Positions 36,806 through 46,149 are shown, numbered from the stretch's first letter. The stretch is 64,000 nt of DNA from Aliiroseovarius sp. Z3 (GCF_029105185.1 NZ_JAFMZK010000004.1:1-64000); one strand, 5' to 3'. Notes: generated from the sequence alone by a model not told the origin. Made by a program: numbers and translations.

Positions 36806-38146
36806 ATAACTCAGTCCCGCCTTACAGGAAGTCGCATTCGTGAGCGCAGATTGTTTCTTGGTCAGAAACAATCTGCTCTGGCCACAGCGGTTGGTATATC
36901 GGCAGCCTATCTGAATTTGATAGAACACAACCGCCGTCGGGCCGGTAGCAAGCTGTTGCAAGACCTTGCGCAGGAACTCAAAACGGATCCAAGATCCCTG
37001 ACCGAAGGGGCCGAAGCCGCACTGCTGGGGGCGCTGCGAGAGGCCGGGCAAAGAATGCCCGAAATCGCGCCGGAACTGCATCGGTCCGAGGATTTGGCGG
37101 GACGGTTCCCGGGATGGTCGGCGCTGGTCGCCGCCCAGCATCAGCGCATTCGGGATCTTGAACAACTGGTCGAAGCTCTGTCCGACCGTCTGACCCACGA
37201 CCCGGAGCTTGCCGCATCCTTGCACGAGGTTATTTCCGCCGTCACGGCGATCCGGTCGACCGTCGGTATTCTGACCGGAGGCGGCGAGATTGACCCGGAA
37301 TGGCAGTTGCGTTTCATGGGCAATATGCGTGACGAGGGGCGGCGCTTGTCCAGCGCTGCGCAAGGGCTGGTTGAGTATCTTGAACCGGGGGCTGATCGCG
37401 ATATGGCCCCGGTCGTTCCGGGTGAGGAACTGGCAGCGTTTCTTGATCAGCGCGACCACCATATCGCCGAACTCGAAGGATTGGACGACGCAACGCCGGA
37501 ACAGGTCGCGGCCCGTATTGATGCCCTGACCGCGCAAGTGGGCGGTCTGGAAACGTCAGCGGCAAAAGATGTCGTGCGCCACCATTTTCAGCAATATCTA
37601 GACGATGCTGTCGCGATGCCGCTCGCTGCGTTCCAGGCGGCGCGTGCCGAAACCCTTGGCGATCCAAGCCGACTGGCGGACCTGTTCGACCAACCCTTAC
37701 CCGCAGTCATGCGTCGTTTGGCGTTTGTTCCGGCGTGGGATGACCATCAGGACGTAGGGCTTGTGTCATGTGATGGATCCGGCACGTTGTCGATACGCAA
37801 ATCCTTGCCCGGTTTCTCTCTGCCCCGGTTTGGGGCTGCCTGCTCGTATTGGCCTTTATATCAGTCGCTTAGCCGCCCGGGGCACCCGTTGCGCACTGTG
37901 GTTGAAATGCCCGGGCCGACCCCTCGCAGGTTCCTGTGCCAGTCTGTCTGCCTGCCACGCGATGCGCTGCGGTTCGACCTCCCCCCGGTCCATGAAGCGT
38001 TTATGCTGATTGAACCACTGGACGATACGCGGACGGGCGGTTCGGATGGTCCGGTATTGCCTGTGGGGTCATCGTGCCGCGTCTGCCCACGAGAGGGATG
38101 TGCAGCCCGGCGCGAGGCGTCGCTTTTGTCAGCAGATGCCCGTTGA
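36806..38146 (+). CDS. ScfR-like XRE-family transcriptional regulator
   Basis: About 446 residues, resembling short-chain fatty-acyl regulators (RamB/ScfR group). The N-terminal XRE helix-turn-helix reads RLTGSRIRERRLFLGQKQSA then ISAAYLNLIEHNRRR. A long central region follows, and the C-terminal ligand/zinc-like domain carries CRVCPREGCAARR. Family similarity requires the frame to begin upstream of the first standard start (TTG 36851), which would cut the first HTH helix. The only upstream candidate with a ribosome-binding site (GGGAG) is ATA 36806. No ATG, GTG or TTG exists in frame back to the stop at 36773. A single-base indel after ATG 36792 is the alternative. Confidence 0.8.
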   Translation: MTQSRLTGSRIRERRLFLGQKQSALATAVGISAAYLNLIEHNRRRAGSKLLQDLAQELKTDPRSLTEGAEAALLGALREAGQRMPEIAPELHRSEDLAGRFPGWSALVAAQHQRIRDLEQLVEALSDRLTHDPELAASLHEVISAVTAIRSTVGILTGGGEIDPEWQLRFMGNMRDEGRRLSSAAQGLVEYLEPGADRDMAPVVPGEELAAFLDQRDHHIAELEGLDDATPEQVAARIDALTAQVGGLETSAAKDVVRHHFQQYLDDAVAMPLAAFQAARAETLGDPSRLADLFDQPLPAVMRRLAFVPAWDDHQDVGLVSCDGSGTLSIRKSLPGFSLPRFGAACSYWPLYQSLSRPGHPLRTVVEMPGPTPRRFLCQSVCLPRDALRFDLPPVHEAFMLIEPLDDTRTGGSDGPVLPVGSSCRVCPREGCAARREASLLSADAR

Positions 38147-38288
38147 TGCCAGGTTGGGCCAGAGCCTCGCGTTCAGCTTGGGCCGATGCCCCGCTGCCAT
38201 CCGGTTTGGTTTGTTTTGACATGGGTCTGTGCATTGTCGATATTCATCGGCAAGGGTGCGGCGAAAGCCAACCCAAGCGGAGGGATAG

Positions 38289-38657
38289 ATGACAAAGCAA
38301 GTGCTCGTCATTGAGGACGAACCGAATATCGTCGCGGCGATCAGTTTCATCCTCAGTCGGGATGGCTGGACGGTAGGCACTCATACCAATGGAGAAACGG
38401 CGGTGCAGGCGGTGTTGGACGCAAAACCCGACGCGTTGATCCTTGATGTAATGCTGCCGGGTCGGTCTGGCTATGACATATTGCAGGATCTGCGTGCCCA
38501 TGACGTGACGCGCAGGCTGCCTGTCCTGATGCTGACCGCACGCGGTCAGCGCACGGATCGTGAACAGGCGGAGCGTCTTGGCGTGAACCGGTTCATGACC
38601 AAGCCTTTCTCGAATGCCGAGGTTGTCGAAACCCTGAACGAGCTTTTGCCGGGGTAA
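38289..38657 (+). CDS. Single-domain response regulator
   Basis: A 122-residue receiver domain without an output domain. The acidic pair D10/E11, phosphoacceptor D53 (LILDVMLPG), T83 (MLTARG) and K105 (FMTKPF) are all present. It probably takes phosphate from the downstream symporter-kinase, with which it forms an operon, and acts through protein contacts (inference). Confidence 0.9.
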   Translation: MTKQVLVIEDEPNIVAAISFILSRDGWTVGTHTNGETAVQAVLDAKPDALILDVMLPGRSGYDILQDLRAHDVTRRLPVLMLTARGQRTDREQAERLGVNRFMTKPFSNAEVVETLNELLPG

Positions 38658-38711
38658 CGACGCGATGCCGTGCCGCAAGACACTCATGTTAGGCAAGCGG
38701 GCAAACCCTGT

Positions 38712-39026
38712 ATGAGGTTTCGGCGCGAACCTCTGTTTCTGGCGCGCCAAAGTTATCGGCGGCGACGGTTGGAAGATGCCGCGCGGCTGTTGCCAATGCT
38801 AGGCGTGTTCCTGTTTCTTCTGCCGTTGTTGGCCACCGATATCGGCACGGCGGCGCAGGGATTATACCTTTTCACCGCATGGTTTGGCCTGATCGTTGCA
38901 ACAGCGGTCATCGCGCGGGGGCTGACCCGTAGGCCCGATATCTCGTACGACCCGGACAGCAATCATTCACCAACCCTGTCGGACGCGCCATCGACCTCCG
39001 CGAAACGGCGTGAGGGACGGGATTAA
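38712..39026 (+). CDS. Small membrane protein, unknown function
   Basis: A 104-residue protein with a basic N-terminus, two hydrophobic helices (LLPMLGVFLFLLPLLA and LYLFTAWFGLIVATAVIA) and a polar tail. ATG 38712 is preferred; a GTG at 38670 would add 14 residues. It lies between the receiver and the symporter-kinase, where a small two-helix partner protein often occurs. Its stop overlaps the next start (TAATG). Not recognised further. Confidence 0.65.
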   Translation: MRFRREPLFLARQSYRRRRLEDAARLLPMLGVFLFLLPLLATDIGTAAQGLYLFTAWFGLIVATAVIARGLTRRPDISYDPDSNHSPTLSDAPSTSAKRREGRD

Positions 39027-41737
39027 TGCTCAGCTTCAATACGCTGGTCGCGGTCTGTCTGCTGTATGTGATGGGTTTGTTTCTGGTGGCATTCGCGGCT
39101 GATCGCAGTGCCGCGCGCGACAAACGCCGGCTTCTCAGTTCTCCGCTGATCTACACATTGTCGTTGTCGGTTTATTGCACGGCGTGGACTTTCTACGGTG
39201 CTGTTGGCTATGCCGCACGGTCCGGGCTTGAGTTTGTGACCATCTATCTTGGACCGACCCTTGTGATGATCGGCTGGTGGTGGTTTTTGCGCAAACTGGT
39301 GCGGGTTGGCCGCGCGCAGCGTGTGACGTCGATTGCAGATTTGCTGTCGTCTCGTTACGGCAAGTCGAACCTGCTCGGGGTCATTGTAACGCTAAGCGCC
39401 GTCATTGGAACGACGCCCTACATCGCATTGCAGTTGCAGTCGGTCACATTGGCGTTCTCGGTCTTTGCGCGGGATCGCTCGGCGGGCTGGAATGTTCCCG
39501 ATCTGGATGCCACGGCCCTTTGGGTTGCGGGTGGGCTGGCGCTGTTTACCATTCTGTTCGGCACACGGAACCTTGATGTCAACGAACGTCACCACGGTGT
39601 GGTCACCGCCATCGCGGTCGAGGCTGTGGTCAAACTGGTGGCCTTGCTGGCCGTCGGGGTCTTCGTGGTTTGGGGTATTGGTGGCGGGCCGGCCAACATC
39701 GCGCAGACCGTGGATGAGGCGATGCGGGCCACCCCCAAAGATGCGTGGACCATCACGGGGGGGCGCTGGGTCGGGTTGACCTTCTTGTCTGCCGCCGCGT
39801 TTCTGACCCTTCCGCGTATGTTCCACGTGCTGGTGGTGGAAAACCCGGGCGAGCGCCAGCTTGCCGTCGCCTCGTGGGCTTTTCCCGCCTATCTGTTTCT
39901 GATGAGCCTGTTTGTCCTGCCCATCGCCGTGGTCGGGCTTGGCACTTTGCCTGCCGGTGAAAACCCCGACCTGTTCGTTCTGACCATACCGCTGCATTTT
40001 GATCAGGATGGTCTGGCGATGCTGTCCTTTCTTGGGGGGTTCAGTTCAGCGACGTCGATGGTGATTGTGGCGTCGATTGCCCTGGCCACGATGGTCTCAA
40101 ACCATGTTATCATGCCGATCTGGCTCTCCATCCGCCCGAAAGAGGCCACGGTGTCGGGCGATGTGCGACAGGTGCTGCTGGCGGCCCGCCGCCTGTCGAT
40201 CATCGGCGTATTGGTGCTGGGCTATCTGTATTTCCGCATGTCAGGCGGCGGCACCGCGCTGGCGGCAATCGGGATGATTTCCTTTACCGGCGTTGCGCAG
40301 GTCTTGCCCGCGATGGCGGGCGGCTTGCTGTGGCGGGGGGCTTCTCGAAACGGTGCAGCGGCCGGGCTTATCACCGGATTTGTGGTCTGGGCCTATACGC
40401 TGTTTCTGCCCAGTTTCGGCGATGCAGGTTTGATGAGTGCTGGTTTTCTGGCCGAAGGCCCGTTTGGGATCGCATGGCTGAAACCTCAGGCATTGTTCGG
40501 CGTCTCGGGTTTGGATCCCGTGGTTCACGCGGTTTTCTGGTCGATGATCCTGAACAGTTTTGCCTTTATCGGCGTCTCGCTGATGTCGTTTCCCGGTCCA
40601 CTGGAGCGGCTGCAAGGGGCGCAGTTTGTTAATGTGCTTGATCATACCCACCAGACGCATGGTGGTGTTTTTCCGGCAGCCGTGGCCGAGGATTTATTGG
40701 TGATGGCCCAACGCACCATGGGGGCAGACGCGGCACAAAACCTATTCCAGACACAAGCCCGCGCGCAGGGGAAGGAAGGATATCTGCCTGACACCACCCC
40801 TGATTTCATCGCTCGGTTGGAGCGGGCGCTTTCCGGTTCGGTCGGCGCCGCGACGGCCCATGCCATGATTGCGCAGATCATGGGCGGGGCAACCGTATCG
40901 GTCGACGACCTGATGGCGGTTGCCGATGAAACTCAACAGATGCTGGTTTACTCGTCTCAGTTAGAGGAAAAGCAGAAAGAACTGACCAGCACCGCGCGGC
41001 AACTGTCTGCCGCTAATGAAAAACTGACGCAATTGTCGATCCAGAAAGATGCGTTTCTAAGCCAGATCAGCCACGAGTTGCGAACCCCCATGACCTCGAT
41101 CCGCGCGTTTTCCGAGATTTTGCGCGATGGGGGTGCCAAAGATGCGCAGGCCGCTGAACAACATGCTTCGATCATCCACGACGAGGCGTTGCGATTGACC
41201 CGGCTGCTGGATGATCTTCTTGATCTCAGTGTGCTTGAACACGGGCAGGTGCAGTTGAATCCGCAACGCGAGGTGCTGTCGAAGGTTCTGGATCGCGCCG
41301 TCGCAGCGACCCAATCACTGATCGTTGCTGAAGATTTGCGGATCCATCGCGACCATGCGCGCGAACAGATCGTCATAGCAACGGACACAGACCGGCTGGC
41401 GCAGGTGTTTATCAACCTGATTGCCAATGCAGCCAAATACGGGGATGCCAAGTATAAACGTCTGACCATTCGTGTTAGTGTGCGAGACGGAGTTCTGCGA
41501 CTTGATTTCGTGGACAATGGATCGGGAATTCCCACGGAAAGCCAGGCGATGATCTTCGAGAAGTTCGCGCGGCTGACGGACAATGCCGCAGCCGGTGGGG
41601 CAGGGCTGGGATTGGCCATTTGTCGCGAGATCATGGACCGGCTGGGCGGGGCAATCACGTATCTGCCGGGGCAACGCGGGGCGGCTTTCCGGGTCACGCT
41701 GCCGCTTGAAAAAATACCCCATCACGGGTGGAATTAA
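39026..41737 (+). CDS. Sodium:solute symporter-type sensor histidine kinase
   Basis: A 903-residue fusion. The first ~560 residues are a sodium:solute symporter (SSF) with about 13 helices. A short PAS-poor linker and a coiled coil (QLEEKQKELTSTARQLSAANEKL) lead to the kinase. The H-box is SQISHELRTPM with H683, then N-box NLIANAAKYG, G1 FVDNGSGIP and G2 GGAGLGLAI. This is the CrbS/CbrA type of sensor, which couples solute transport or binding to signalling. The receiver at 38289 is its likely partner. Ligand unknown; CrbS-type proteins act in acetate or carbon control (family knowledge). Confidence 0.92.
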   Translation: MLSFNTLVAVCLLYVMGLFLVAFAADRSAARDKRRLLSSPLIYTLSLSVYCTAWTFYGAVGYAARSGLEFVTIYLGPTLVMIGWWWFLRKLVRVGRAQRVTSIADLLSSRYGKSNLLGVIVTLSAVIGTTPYIALQLQSVTLAFSVFARDRSAGWNVPDLDATALWVAGGLALFTILFGTRNLDVNERHHGVVTAIAVEAVVKLVALLAVGVFVVWGIGGGPANIAQTVDEAMRATPKDAWTITGGRWVGLTFLSAAAFLTLPRMFHVLVVENPGERQLAVASWAFPAYLFLMSLFVLPIAVVGLGTLPAGENPDLFVLTIPLHFDQDGLAMLSFLGGFSSATSMVIVASIALATMVSNHVIMPIWLSIRPKEATVSGDVRQVLLAARRLSIIGVLVLGYLYFRMSGGGTALAAIGMISFTGVAQVLPAMAGGLLWRGASRNGAAAGLITGFVVWAYTLFLPSFGDAGLMSAGFLAEGPFGIAWLKPQALFGVSGLDPVVHAVFWSMILNSFAFIGVSLMSFPGPLERLQGAQFVNVLDHTHQTHGGVFPAAVAEDLLVMAQRTMGADAAQNLFQTQARAQGKEGYLPDTTPDFIARLERALSGSVGAATAHAMIAQIMGGATVSVDDLMAVADETQQMLVYSSQLEEKQKELTSTARQLSAANEKLTQLSIQKDAFLSQISHELRTPMTSIRAFSEILRDGGAKDAQAAEQHASIIHDEALRLTRLLDDLLDLSVLEHGQVQLNPQREVLSKVLDRAVAATQSLIVAEDLRIHRDHAREQIVIATDTDRLAQVFINLIANAAKYGDAKYKRLTIRVSVRDGVLRLDFVDNGSGIPTESQAMIFEKFARLTDNAAAGGAGLGLAICREIMDRLGGAITYLPGQRGAAFRVTLPLEKIPHHGWN

Positions 41738-41795
41738 ACCGATTGTCAACTTTGTTTTGGCAGGTCTGTTGCTATGCGACCAGAACGGACCAGAC

Positions 41796-42806
41796 ATGGC
41801 TGACCCCGATCAGATCAGCGCGATCCGCCAAAAGGCCGGTGCGCGTCGCCCGCCGCCCGAAATCCCGCCGGTGACAGCCGCCGGGGCGTTGGGAAAGGCG
41901 TTGGCGCGTGCCGGTGTTGCGACGGCGGGCCTAACCATCAATGCAACAGATGTCACGGAAGACCGTGTTGTTCTGTCAGGGTTGGGCGGAACCGCCATGG
42001 ACAGTGATCTGCTGGCCATTGCCGAAGGTGCGGACAGCCGATTTGGCTTGTTGATTGCAGACCCCAATCTGGTCGCGGCGGTGATCGAAATACAAACTGT
42101 CGGTCGGGTGCTGCCAACCCCGGCGCACCCGCGTCCCGCCACGCGCACGGATGCGGCGATGTGTGCGGACTTCTTCGATCATGTGTTGGAAGGGCTGGAG
42201 GATGCGTTGACAGCGGCACAGTTGCCCGTGGCCGCCCTTTGCAATGGGTTTCGTTTCGCCGTCCAGATGGACGACATGCGCGCCGCTAAAATGGCGTTGC
42301 CCGACATTGCGTATCGCCGCTTTCACGCTGCGCTGGATCTGGGGGATGGCGGCAAGCAAGGGCATCTGACGCTTCTGCTGCCGTTTGATGCGGCCACGCC
42401 GTCCAAATCCCCTGAAACCATCGCCGATCAGGACAATGCGTCAGAAATCCCTCCCATCCTTTTGGATGCCCACGTTGAGCTCCATGCCGTCCTGCATCGC
42501 ACACGAATGTCATTGGACGATGTTACGGGATGGACGTCCGGCATGACCGTCATCCTGCCCCGCGACGTTCTTGGCGCAGTTGTGCTGGAGGATCTGTCCG
42601 GCCATGCGCGCGCCACCTGTCGGCTGGGGCAGGCGGGGGGGCAGCGGGCAGTGCGGATCGGGTCGGACCGGTCGGGACAGACGGAGGATTTGCCTGCGCC
42701 GCCGATCACGTCGCAACCCGAACAAGTGGCTGTTCCACCAGCGTCACTGCCGAAGGACGAGGTCAAGACCGGCGCGGTTTCGACAGCGGCGGAAAGTCCT
42801 GCCTGA
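41796..42806 (+). CDS. FliM/FliN-family (SpoA domain) protein
   Basis: A 336-residue protein. The N-terminal two-thirds resembles a divergent FliM-like body. A SpoA/FliN domain follows at about 228-295 (LLDAHVELHAVLHRTRMSLDDVTGWTSGMTVILPRD...RAVRIG). This fold builds the C-ring of the flagellar switch. The C-terminal tail is low-complexity. ATG 41796 is chosen over an upstream open frame that overlaps the kinase gene. No flagellar genes are nearby, so its role here is uncertain. Confidence 0.75.
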   Translation: MADPDQISAIRQKAGARRPPPEIPPVTAAGALGKALARAGVATAGLTINATDVTEDRVVLSGLGGTAMDSDLLAIAEGADSRFGLLIADPNLVAAVIEIQTVGRVLPTPAHPRPATRTDAAMCADFFDHVLEGLEDALTAAQLPVAALCNGFRFAVQMDDMRAAKMALPDIAYRRFHAALDLGDGGKQGHLTLLLPFDAATPSKSPETIADQDNASEIPPILLDAHVELHAVLHRTRMSLDDVTGWTSGMTVILPRDVLGAVVLEDLSGHARATCRLGQAGGQRAVRIGSDRSGQTEDLPAPPITSQPEQVAVPPASLPKDEVKTGAVSTAAESPA

Positions 42807-42888
42807 CAACCGCGCGTGGTCGGCTTGACCTGTGTCAAAGCAACCGGCTTTGCTTGGTTCCAATATCAGGCCGAGAAGGAGAAACGTT

Positions 42889-43215
42889 ATGGTTGATGTG
42901 AACAAGTATCAAAGCATGTTGAAGGCGCGTCAGAAAGAGCTGAATGCCCGGCTTCACGAGATCGAAGAAGAACTGGAGAGCCATAGCTCCAAGGACTGGG
43001 AAGAGCTGGCGGTCGAGCGCGAAGAAGACGAAGTGCTTGAAGGTTTGGGGACTTCCGGGCAGGATGAACTTGTGAAGATTAAGGCGGCGCTCGCGCGTGT
43101 AGACGAGGGCGAGTTCGGTTTCTGTGTAACCTGCGGTACCGAGATTTCGCCGGAGCGTCTTGATGTAGTGCCGCACACACCATTCTGCCGTGATTGTGCC
43201 GCGAAGCATGCTTGA
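42889..43215 (+). CDS. DksA/TraR-family C4 zinc-finger protein
   Basis: A 108-residue protein with an N-terminal coiled coil (about 8-50), an acidic tip region and a C-terminal four-cysteine zinc finger (C79, C82, C100, C103). Such proteins bind the RNA polymerase secondary channel and modulate stable-RNA promoters with ppGpp. It is shorter than E. coli DksA (151 residues), as are many alphaproteobacterial paralogues. AAGGAG precedes the ATG. Confidence 0.88.
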   Translation: MVDVNKYQSMLKARQKELNARLHEIEEELESHSSKDWEELAVEREEDEVLEGLGTSGQDELVKIKAALARVDEGEFGFCVTCGTEISPERLDVVPHTPFCRDCAAKHA

Positions 43216-43280
43216 CGCATCGCTGGGTGCAGGCGGGGTGCGAATACCAGAACACATCAACACGAACCGTGGAGGAGAAA

Positions 43281-43493
43281 ATGGCATTTGAAGAGCTGAA
43301 AGCCTCGATCAGCATGATCCTGGACGAAATTGCCAAGCGACCCGAAGACCGTCATGTGTTGCAAGAGCAGCTGCGCGAGAAAATCTCGGAGCTGGAGAAA
43401 ACCGGTCAGCCGGTGCCCGAGGATTTCCGGAAATTTGAAGCCGGCCTTGAGGATGATGACGCCGACGATCTGTTCGACAACATGCCCGTCTGA
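43281..43493 (+). CDS. Conserved small acidic protein, unknown function
   Basis: A 70-residue acidic protein (MAFEELKASISMILDEIAKR...), helical at the N-terminus with an Asp-rich tail. GGAGGAG precedes the ATG, a strong site. It starts 65 bp after the dksA-like gene and may be co-transcribed. No family recognised. Confidence 0.65.
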   Translation: MAFEELKASISMILDEIAKRPEDRHVLQEQLREKISELEKTGQPVPEDFRKFEAGLEDDDADDLFDNMPV

Positions 43494-43556
43494 TCGGAAA
43501 ATGCCGGCAAACTGCCGAGCGAGCGTTCACCGCCCACGCTATGTTATTTGTGCAGC

Positions 43557-43580
43557 ATTTCCGACCAATTGGTCGGAAAT
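43557..43580. promoter_or_regulatory. Perfect 24-bp palindrome, candidate operator
   Basis: A self-complementary sequence with 12-bp half-sites, centred on GACCAATTGGTC and flanked by A/T (ATTTCC ... GGAAAT). It ends 78 bp upstream of the FadJ-type start codon. A TTGACA -35-like element lies at 43604. Size and symmetry fit a TetR-type repressor site. A related motif occurs at 61151-61165 upstream of the paa operon. Confidence 0.75.
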
Positions 43581-43658
43581 AGCTGGTTTTCGCCCCCAGA
43601 CCATTGACAAAAGGCGCTTTTATCTGGCGACTGAGTGCAGGCAGGGACGGAGGCGCAG

Positions 43659-45752
43659 ATGACAGCACAGGTTCAATATGACGTCGTGGATGGCGTCGCC
43701 CTCATCAAGATTTCAAATCCTCCGGTCAATGCGCTTAGTCAGGTGATCCGACAAGGCTTGATGGATGCGTTTGAAGCTGCCGATACCGATGATCGCGTTG
43801 GTGCCATTGTCCTGTCTGCCGAAGGGAAAACGTTCCCGGCCGGTGCCGATGTGCGCGAATTTGGGCGCCCGCGCGCCGCCCCTATCCTGTCAGATGTCTG
43901 CGCCCGGATCGAAGCCTGTCGGAAGCCGGTTCTGGCTGCCATTCACGGCCATGCGCTGGGCGGCGGGTTTGAACTGGCGCTGGCTTGCCATTATCGGATC
44001 GCACTGCACGACGCGACCATGGGATTGCCCGAGGTTAATCTGGGCGTGCTTCCGGGTGGCGGTGGGACGCAACGCACGCCACGCATCGTCGGTGCCAATG
44101 CGGCGCTTGAGCTGATGATCACTGGCAAACCAATCACCGCCGAACGGGCAGCCGAGATGGGTCTGATCGAAAAGGTGATCCACAAGAACCTTGATCGGGC
44201 GGCACTTGCCTCAGCCAAAAACATGATTGAACAAGCGACCCCCACGCGCCCGACGCGCGAACGAACCGAAGGGTTCGCAGATCCGGTTCGTTTCACCGAA
44301 GCGATCAAGTCCTGGCGCAGTCGTGTGGTCGGGAACTATGTTCCCTCTGTCCGCTGCATTGTCGACTGTGTCGAAGCGGCCCTTTTATTGCCCTTCGAGG
44401 CCGGTATCGCATTGGAACGCCAGTGTTTCGATGATTGCGAAACAGGGGCCGAGGCGACGGCATTGCGCCACGCGTTCTTTGCCGAACGGCGGGCCGCAAA
44501 AGTACCTGAACTGAACGGCGCCAGGTTGCGGGATGTGTCGACCATCGGTGTTGTTGGTGCCGGCACGATGGGCGTGGGTATTGCGATTTCCTGTCTTGAT
44601 GCGGGTTTCCCCGTTACCTTGGTTGAACGCAGTGATGACGTGCTGGCGCGCGGTGTGACCCGGATCAAGGACAATTACGAAAAATCGGTTGGCAAAGGGC
44701 GTATAGATCAGGCGGCCGCCAATGAACGTATGGCGCGCCTGCATGGCACCACGGATATGGATGACCTGTCACAAGTCGATCTGGTGATCGAGGCTGTGTT
44801 CGAAGATGAAACCGTCAAACGCGAGGTGTTTCAACAATTAGACAAGGTCATGCGCCCCGGTGCCATTCTGGCGACCAACACGTCCTATCTGGACATTGAT
44901 GCGCTGGCCGCAACGATCTCGCGACCTCAGGATGTGGTTGGGTATCACTTCTTTTCACCCGCGCATATCATGAAGCTGCTCGAAGTCGTCGTGGGGAATA
45001 AAACCCACCGTGATGTTGTGGCGACGGGTTTCGCGTTGGCGAAGAAGCTGAGAAAAGTACCGGTGCGGGCTGGCGTCGCAGACGGGTTCATCGGTAACCG
45101 TGTCCTGGCGGCCTATCGGCTGGCCGCGGATTTCATGCTGGAAGACGGGGCAAGCCCCGCACAGATCGACGCCGCGATGCGGGCCTATGGGTTCCCGGTC
45201 GGTCCGTACCAGGTTCTGGACATGGCGGGGCTTGATATATCCTGGGCGCGCCGCAAACGCTTGGCCGCCACGCGCGATCCCGAAGACCGATATGTCTCGG
45301 TCGGTGACCGCATGTGCGAAGAAGGGTGGTTTGGTCAGAAAGCGGGCCGGGGCTACTATGTGCATGGACACGGGCTTGGGCCGGTGGAAAATCATGATGC
45401 GCTGGCAATTATTGAAGATGAGAGGCGCAAGAAGAACATCACGCCGCGCACGTTTTCGGATGATGAGATTCAACAACGGTGCCTAAATGCCATGGCGAAT
45501 GAAGGCGCACGGCTGTTGGATGAAGGTGTCGCGCTACGACCGTCAGATATTGATGTGGTCTTGCTATATGGCTACGGGTTCCCGCGTTTTCGCGGTGGTC
45601 CAATGATGGCGGCAGATACCCGTGGGTTGTTGGCGGTGAAGAATGCGTTGATATCCTATCAACCGGAAGAGCCGAAATTCTGGGCACCGTCACCGCTGTT
45701 CGACGAGTTGATCAAGAATGGGCGCCACTTCAGCGATCTGAACGACGACTGA
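43659..45752 (+). CDS. Bifunctional enoyl-CoA hydratase / 3-hydroxyacyl-CoA dehydrogenase (FadJ/FadB type)
   Basis: A 697-residue beta-oxidation enzyme. The hydratase/isomerase domain (1-190) has oxyanion-hole motif HGHALGGGFELALA and the two glutamates E105 and E125. The dehydrogenase starts near 295 with NAD-binding GAGTMG (300-305) and includes GYHFFSPAHIMKLLEVV with its catalytic His. GGAGG precedes ATG 43659. No thiolase is adjacent. The acyl-CoA specificity is not clear. A palindromic operator lies upstream. Confidence 0.93.
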   Translation: MTAQVQYDVVDGVALIKISNPPVNALSQVIRQGLMDAFEAADTDDRVGAIVLSAEGKTFPAGADVREFGRPRAAPILSDVCARIEACRKPVLAAIHGHALGGGFELALACHYRIALHDATMGLPEVNLGVLPGGGGTQRTPRIVGANAALELMITGKPITAERAAEMGLIEKVIHKNLDRAALASAKNMIEQATPTRPTRERTEGFADPVRFTEAIKSWRSRVVGNYVPSVRCIVDCVEAALLLPFEAGIALERQCFDDCETGAEATALRHAFFAERRAAKVPELNGARLRDVSTIGVVGAGTMGVGIAISCLDAGFPVTLVERSDDVLARGVTRIKDNYEKSVGKGRIDQAAANERMARLHGTTDMDDLSQVDLVIEAVFEDETVKREVFQQLDKVMRPGAILATNTSYLDIDALAATISRPQDVVGYHFFSPAHIMKLLEVVVGNKTHRDVVATGFALAKKLRKVPVRAGVADGFIGNRVLAAYRLAADFMLEDGASPAQIDAAMRAYGFPVGPYQVLDMAGLDISWARRKRLAATRDPEDRYVSVGDRMCEEGWFGQKAGRGYYVHGHGLGPVENHDALAIIEDERRKKNITPRTFSDDEIQQRCLNAMANEGARLLDEGVALRPSDIDVVLLYGYGFPRFRGGPMMAADTRGLLAVKNALISYQPEEPKFWAPSPLFDELIKNGRHFSDLNDD

Positions 45753-45779
45753 GGTAGACGGCAGCCGCGGTGCCCAGCG

Positions 45780-45995
45780 TCAGGACAGCGAAACACCCAG
45801 AATTACGCACATCAGCCCAATCACGGATAAAGCCAATCCACCCATGTTCAGGGTCATCGCCTTTTGAACGCGCGCGCGCAGGGCTGCGTCGTCAAGATTT
45901 TCACGCTTGGCCTTCATGACCCTGAACGCGCTTGCCAGCAACCCGGCCAGTCCGACCAACGACATGATTGCACCGATAATGATAAGCCAATCCAT
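45780..45995 (-). CDS. Small two-helix membrane protein
   Basis: A 71-residue protein with two hydrophobic helices (about 3-24 and 50-70) separated by a charged loop (MKAKRENLDDAALRARVQKA). GGAGGACGCC precedes the ATG, a strong site. Function unknown; conserved-looking in style with roseobacter small membrane proteins, but I recognise no family. Confidence 0.7.
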   Translation of the reverse strand: MDWLIIIGAIMSLVGLAGLLASAFRVMKAKRENLDDAALRARVQKAMTLNMGGLALSVIGLMCVILGVSLS

Positions 45996-46149
45996 GGCGT
46001 CCTCCGATCTGATGAGGATCGCCTAGCGTGCTGTGGGGATCGGCGCAACCCCGGCGGTGGCTTGCCGTTCTACATTTTTCTGGTGTCTGACGCACTTGAA
46101 GCGGGCAGGGCGACGGGCTAGTCAGGGTCAACCCGAAGAAGAGGATCAC

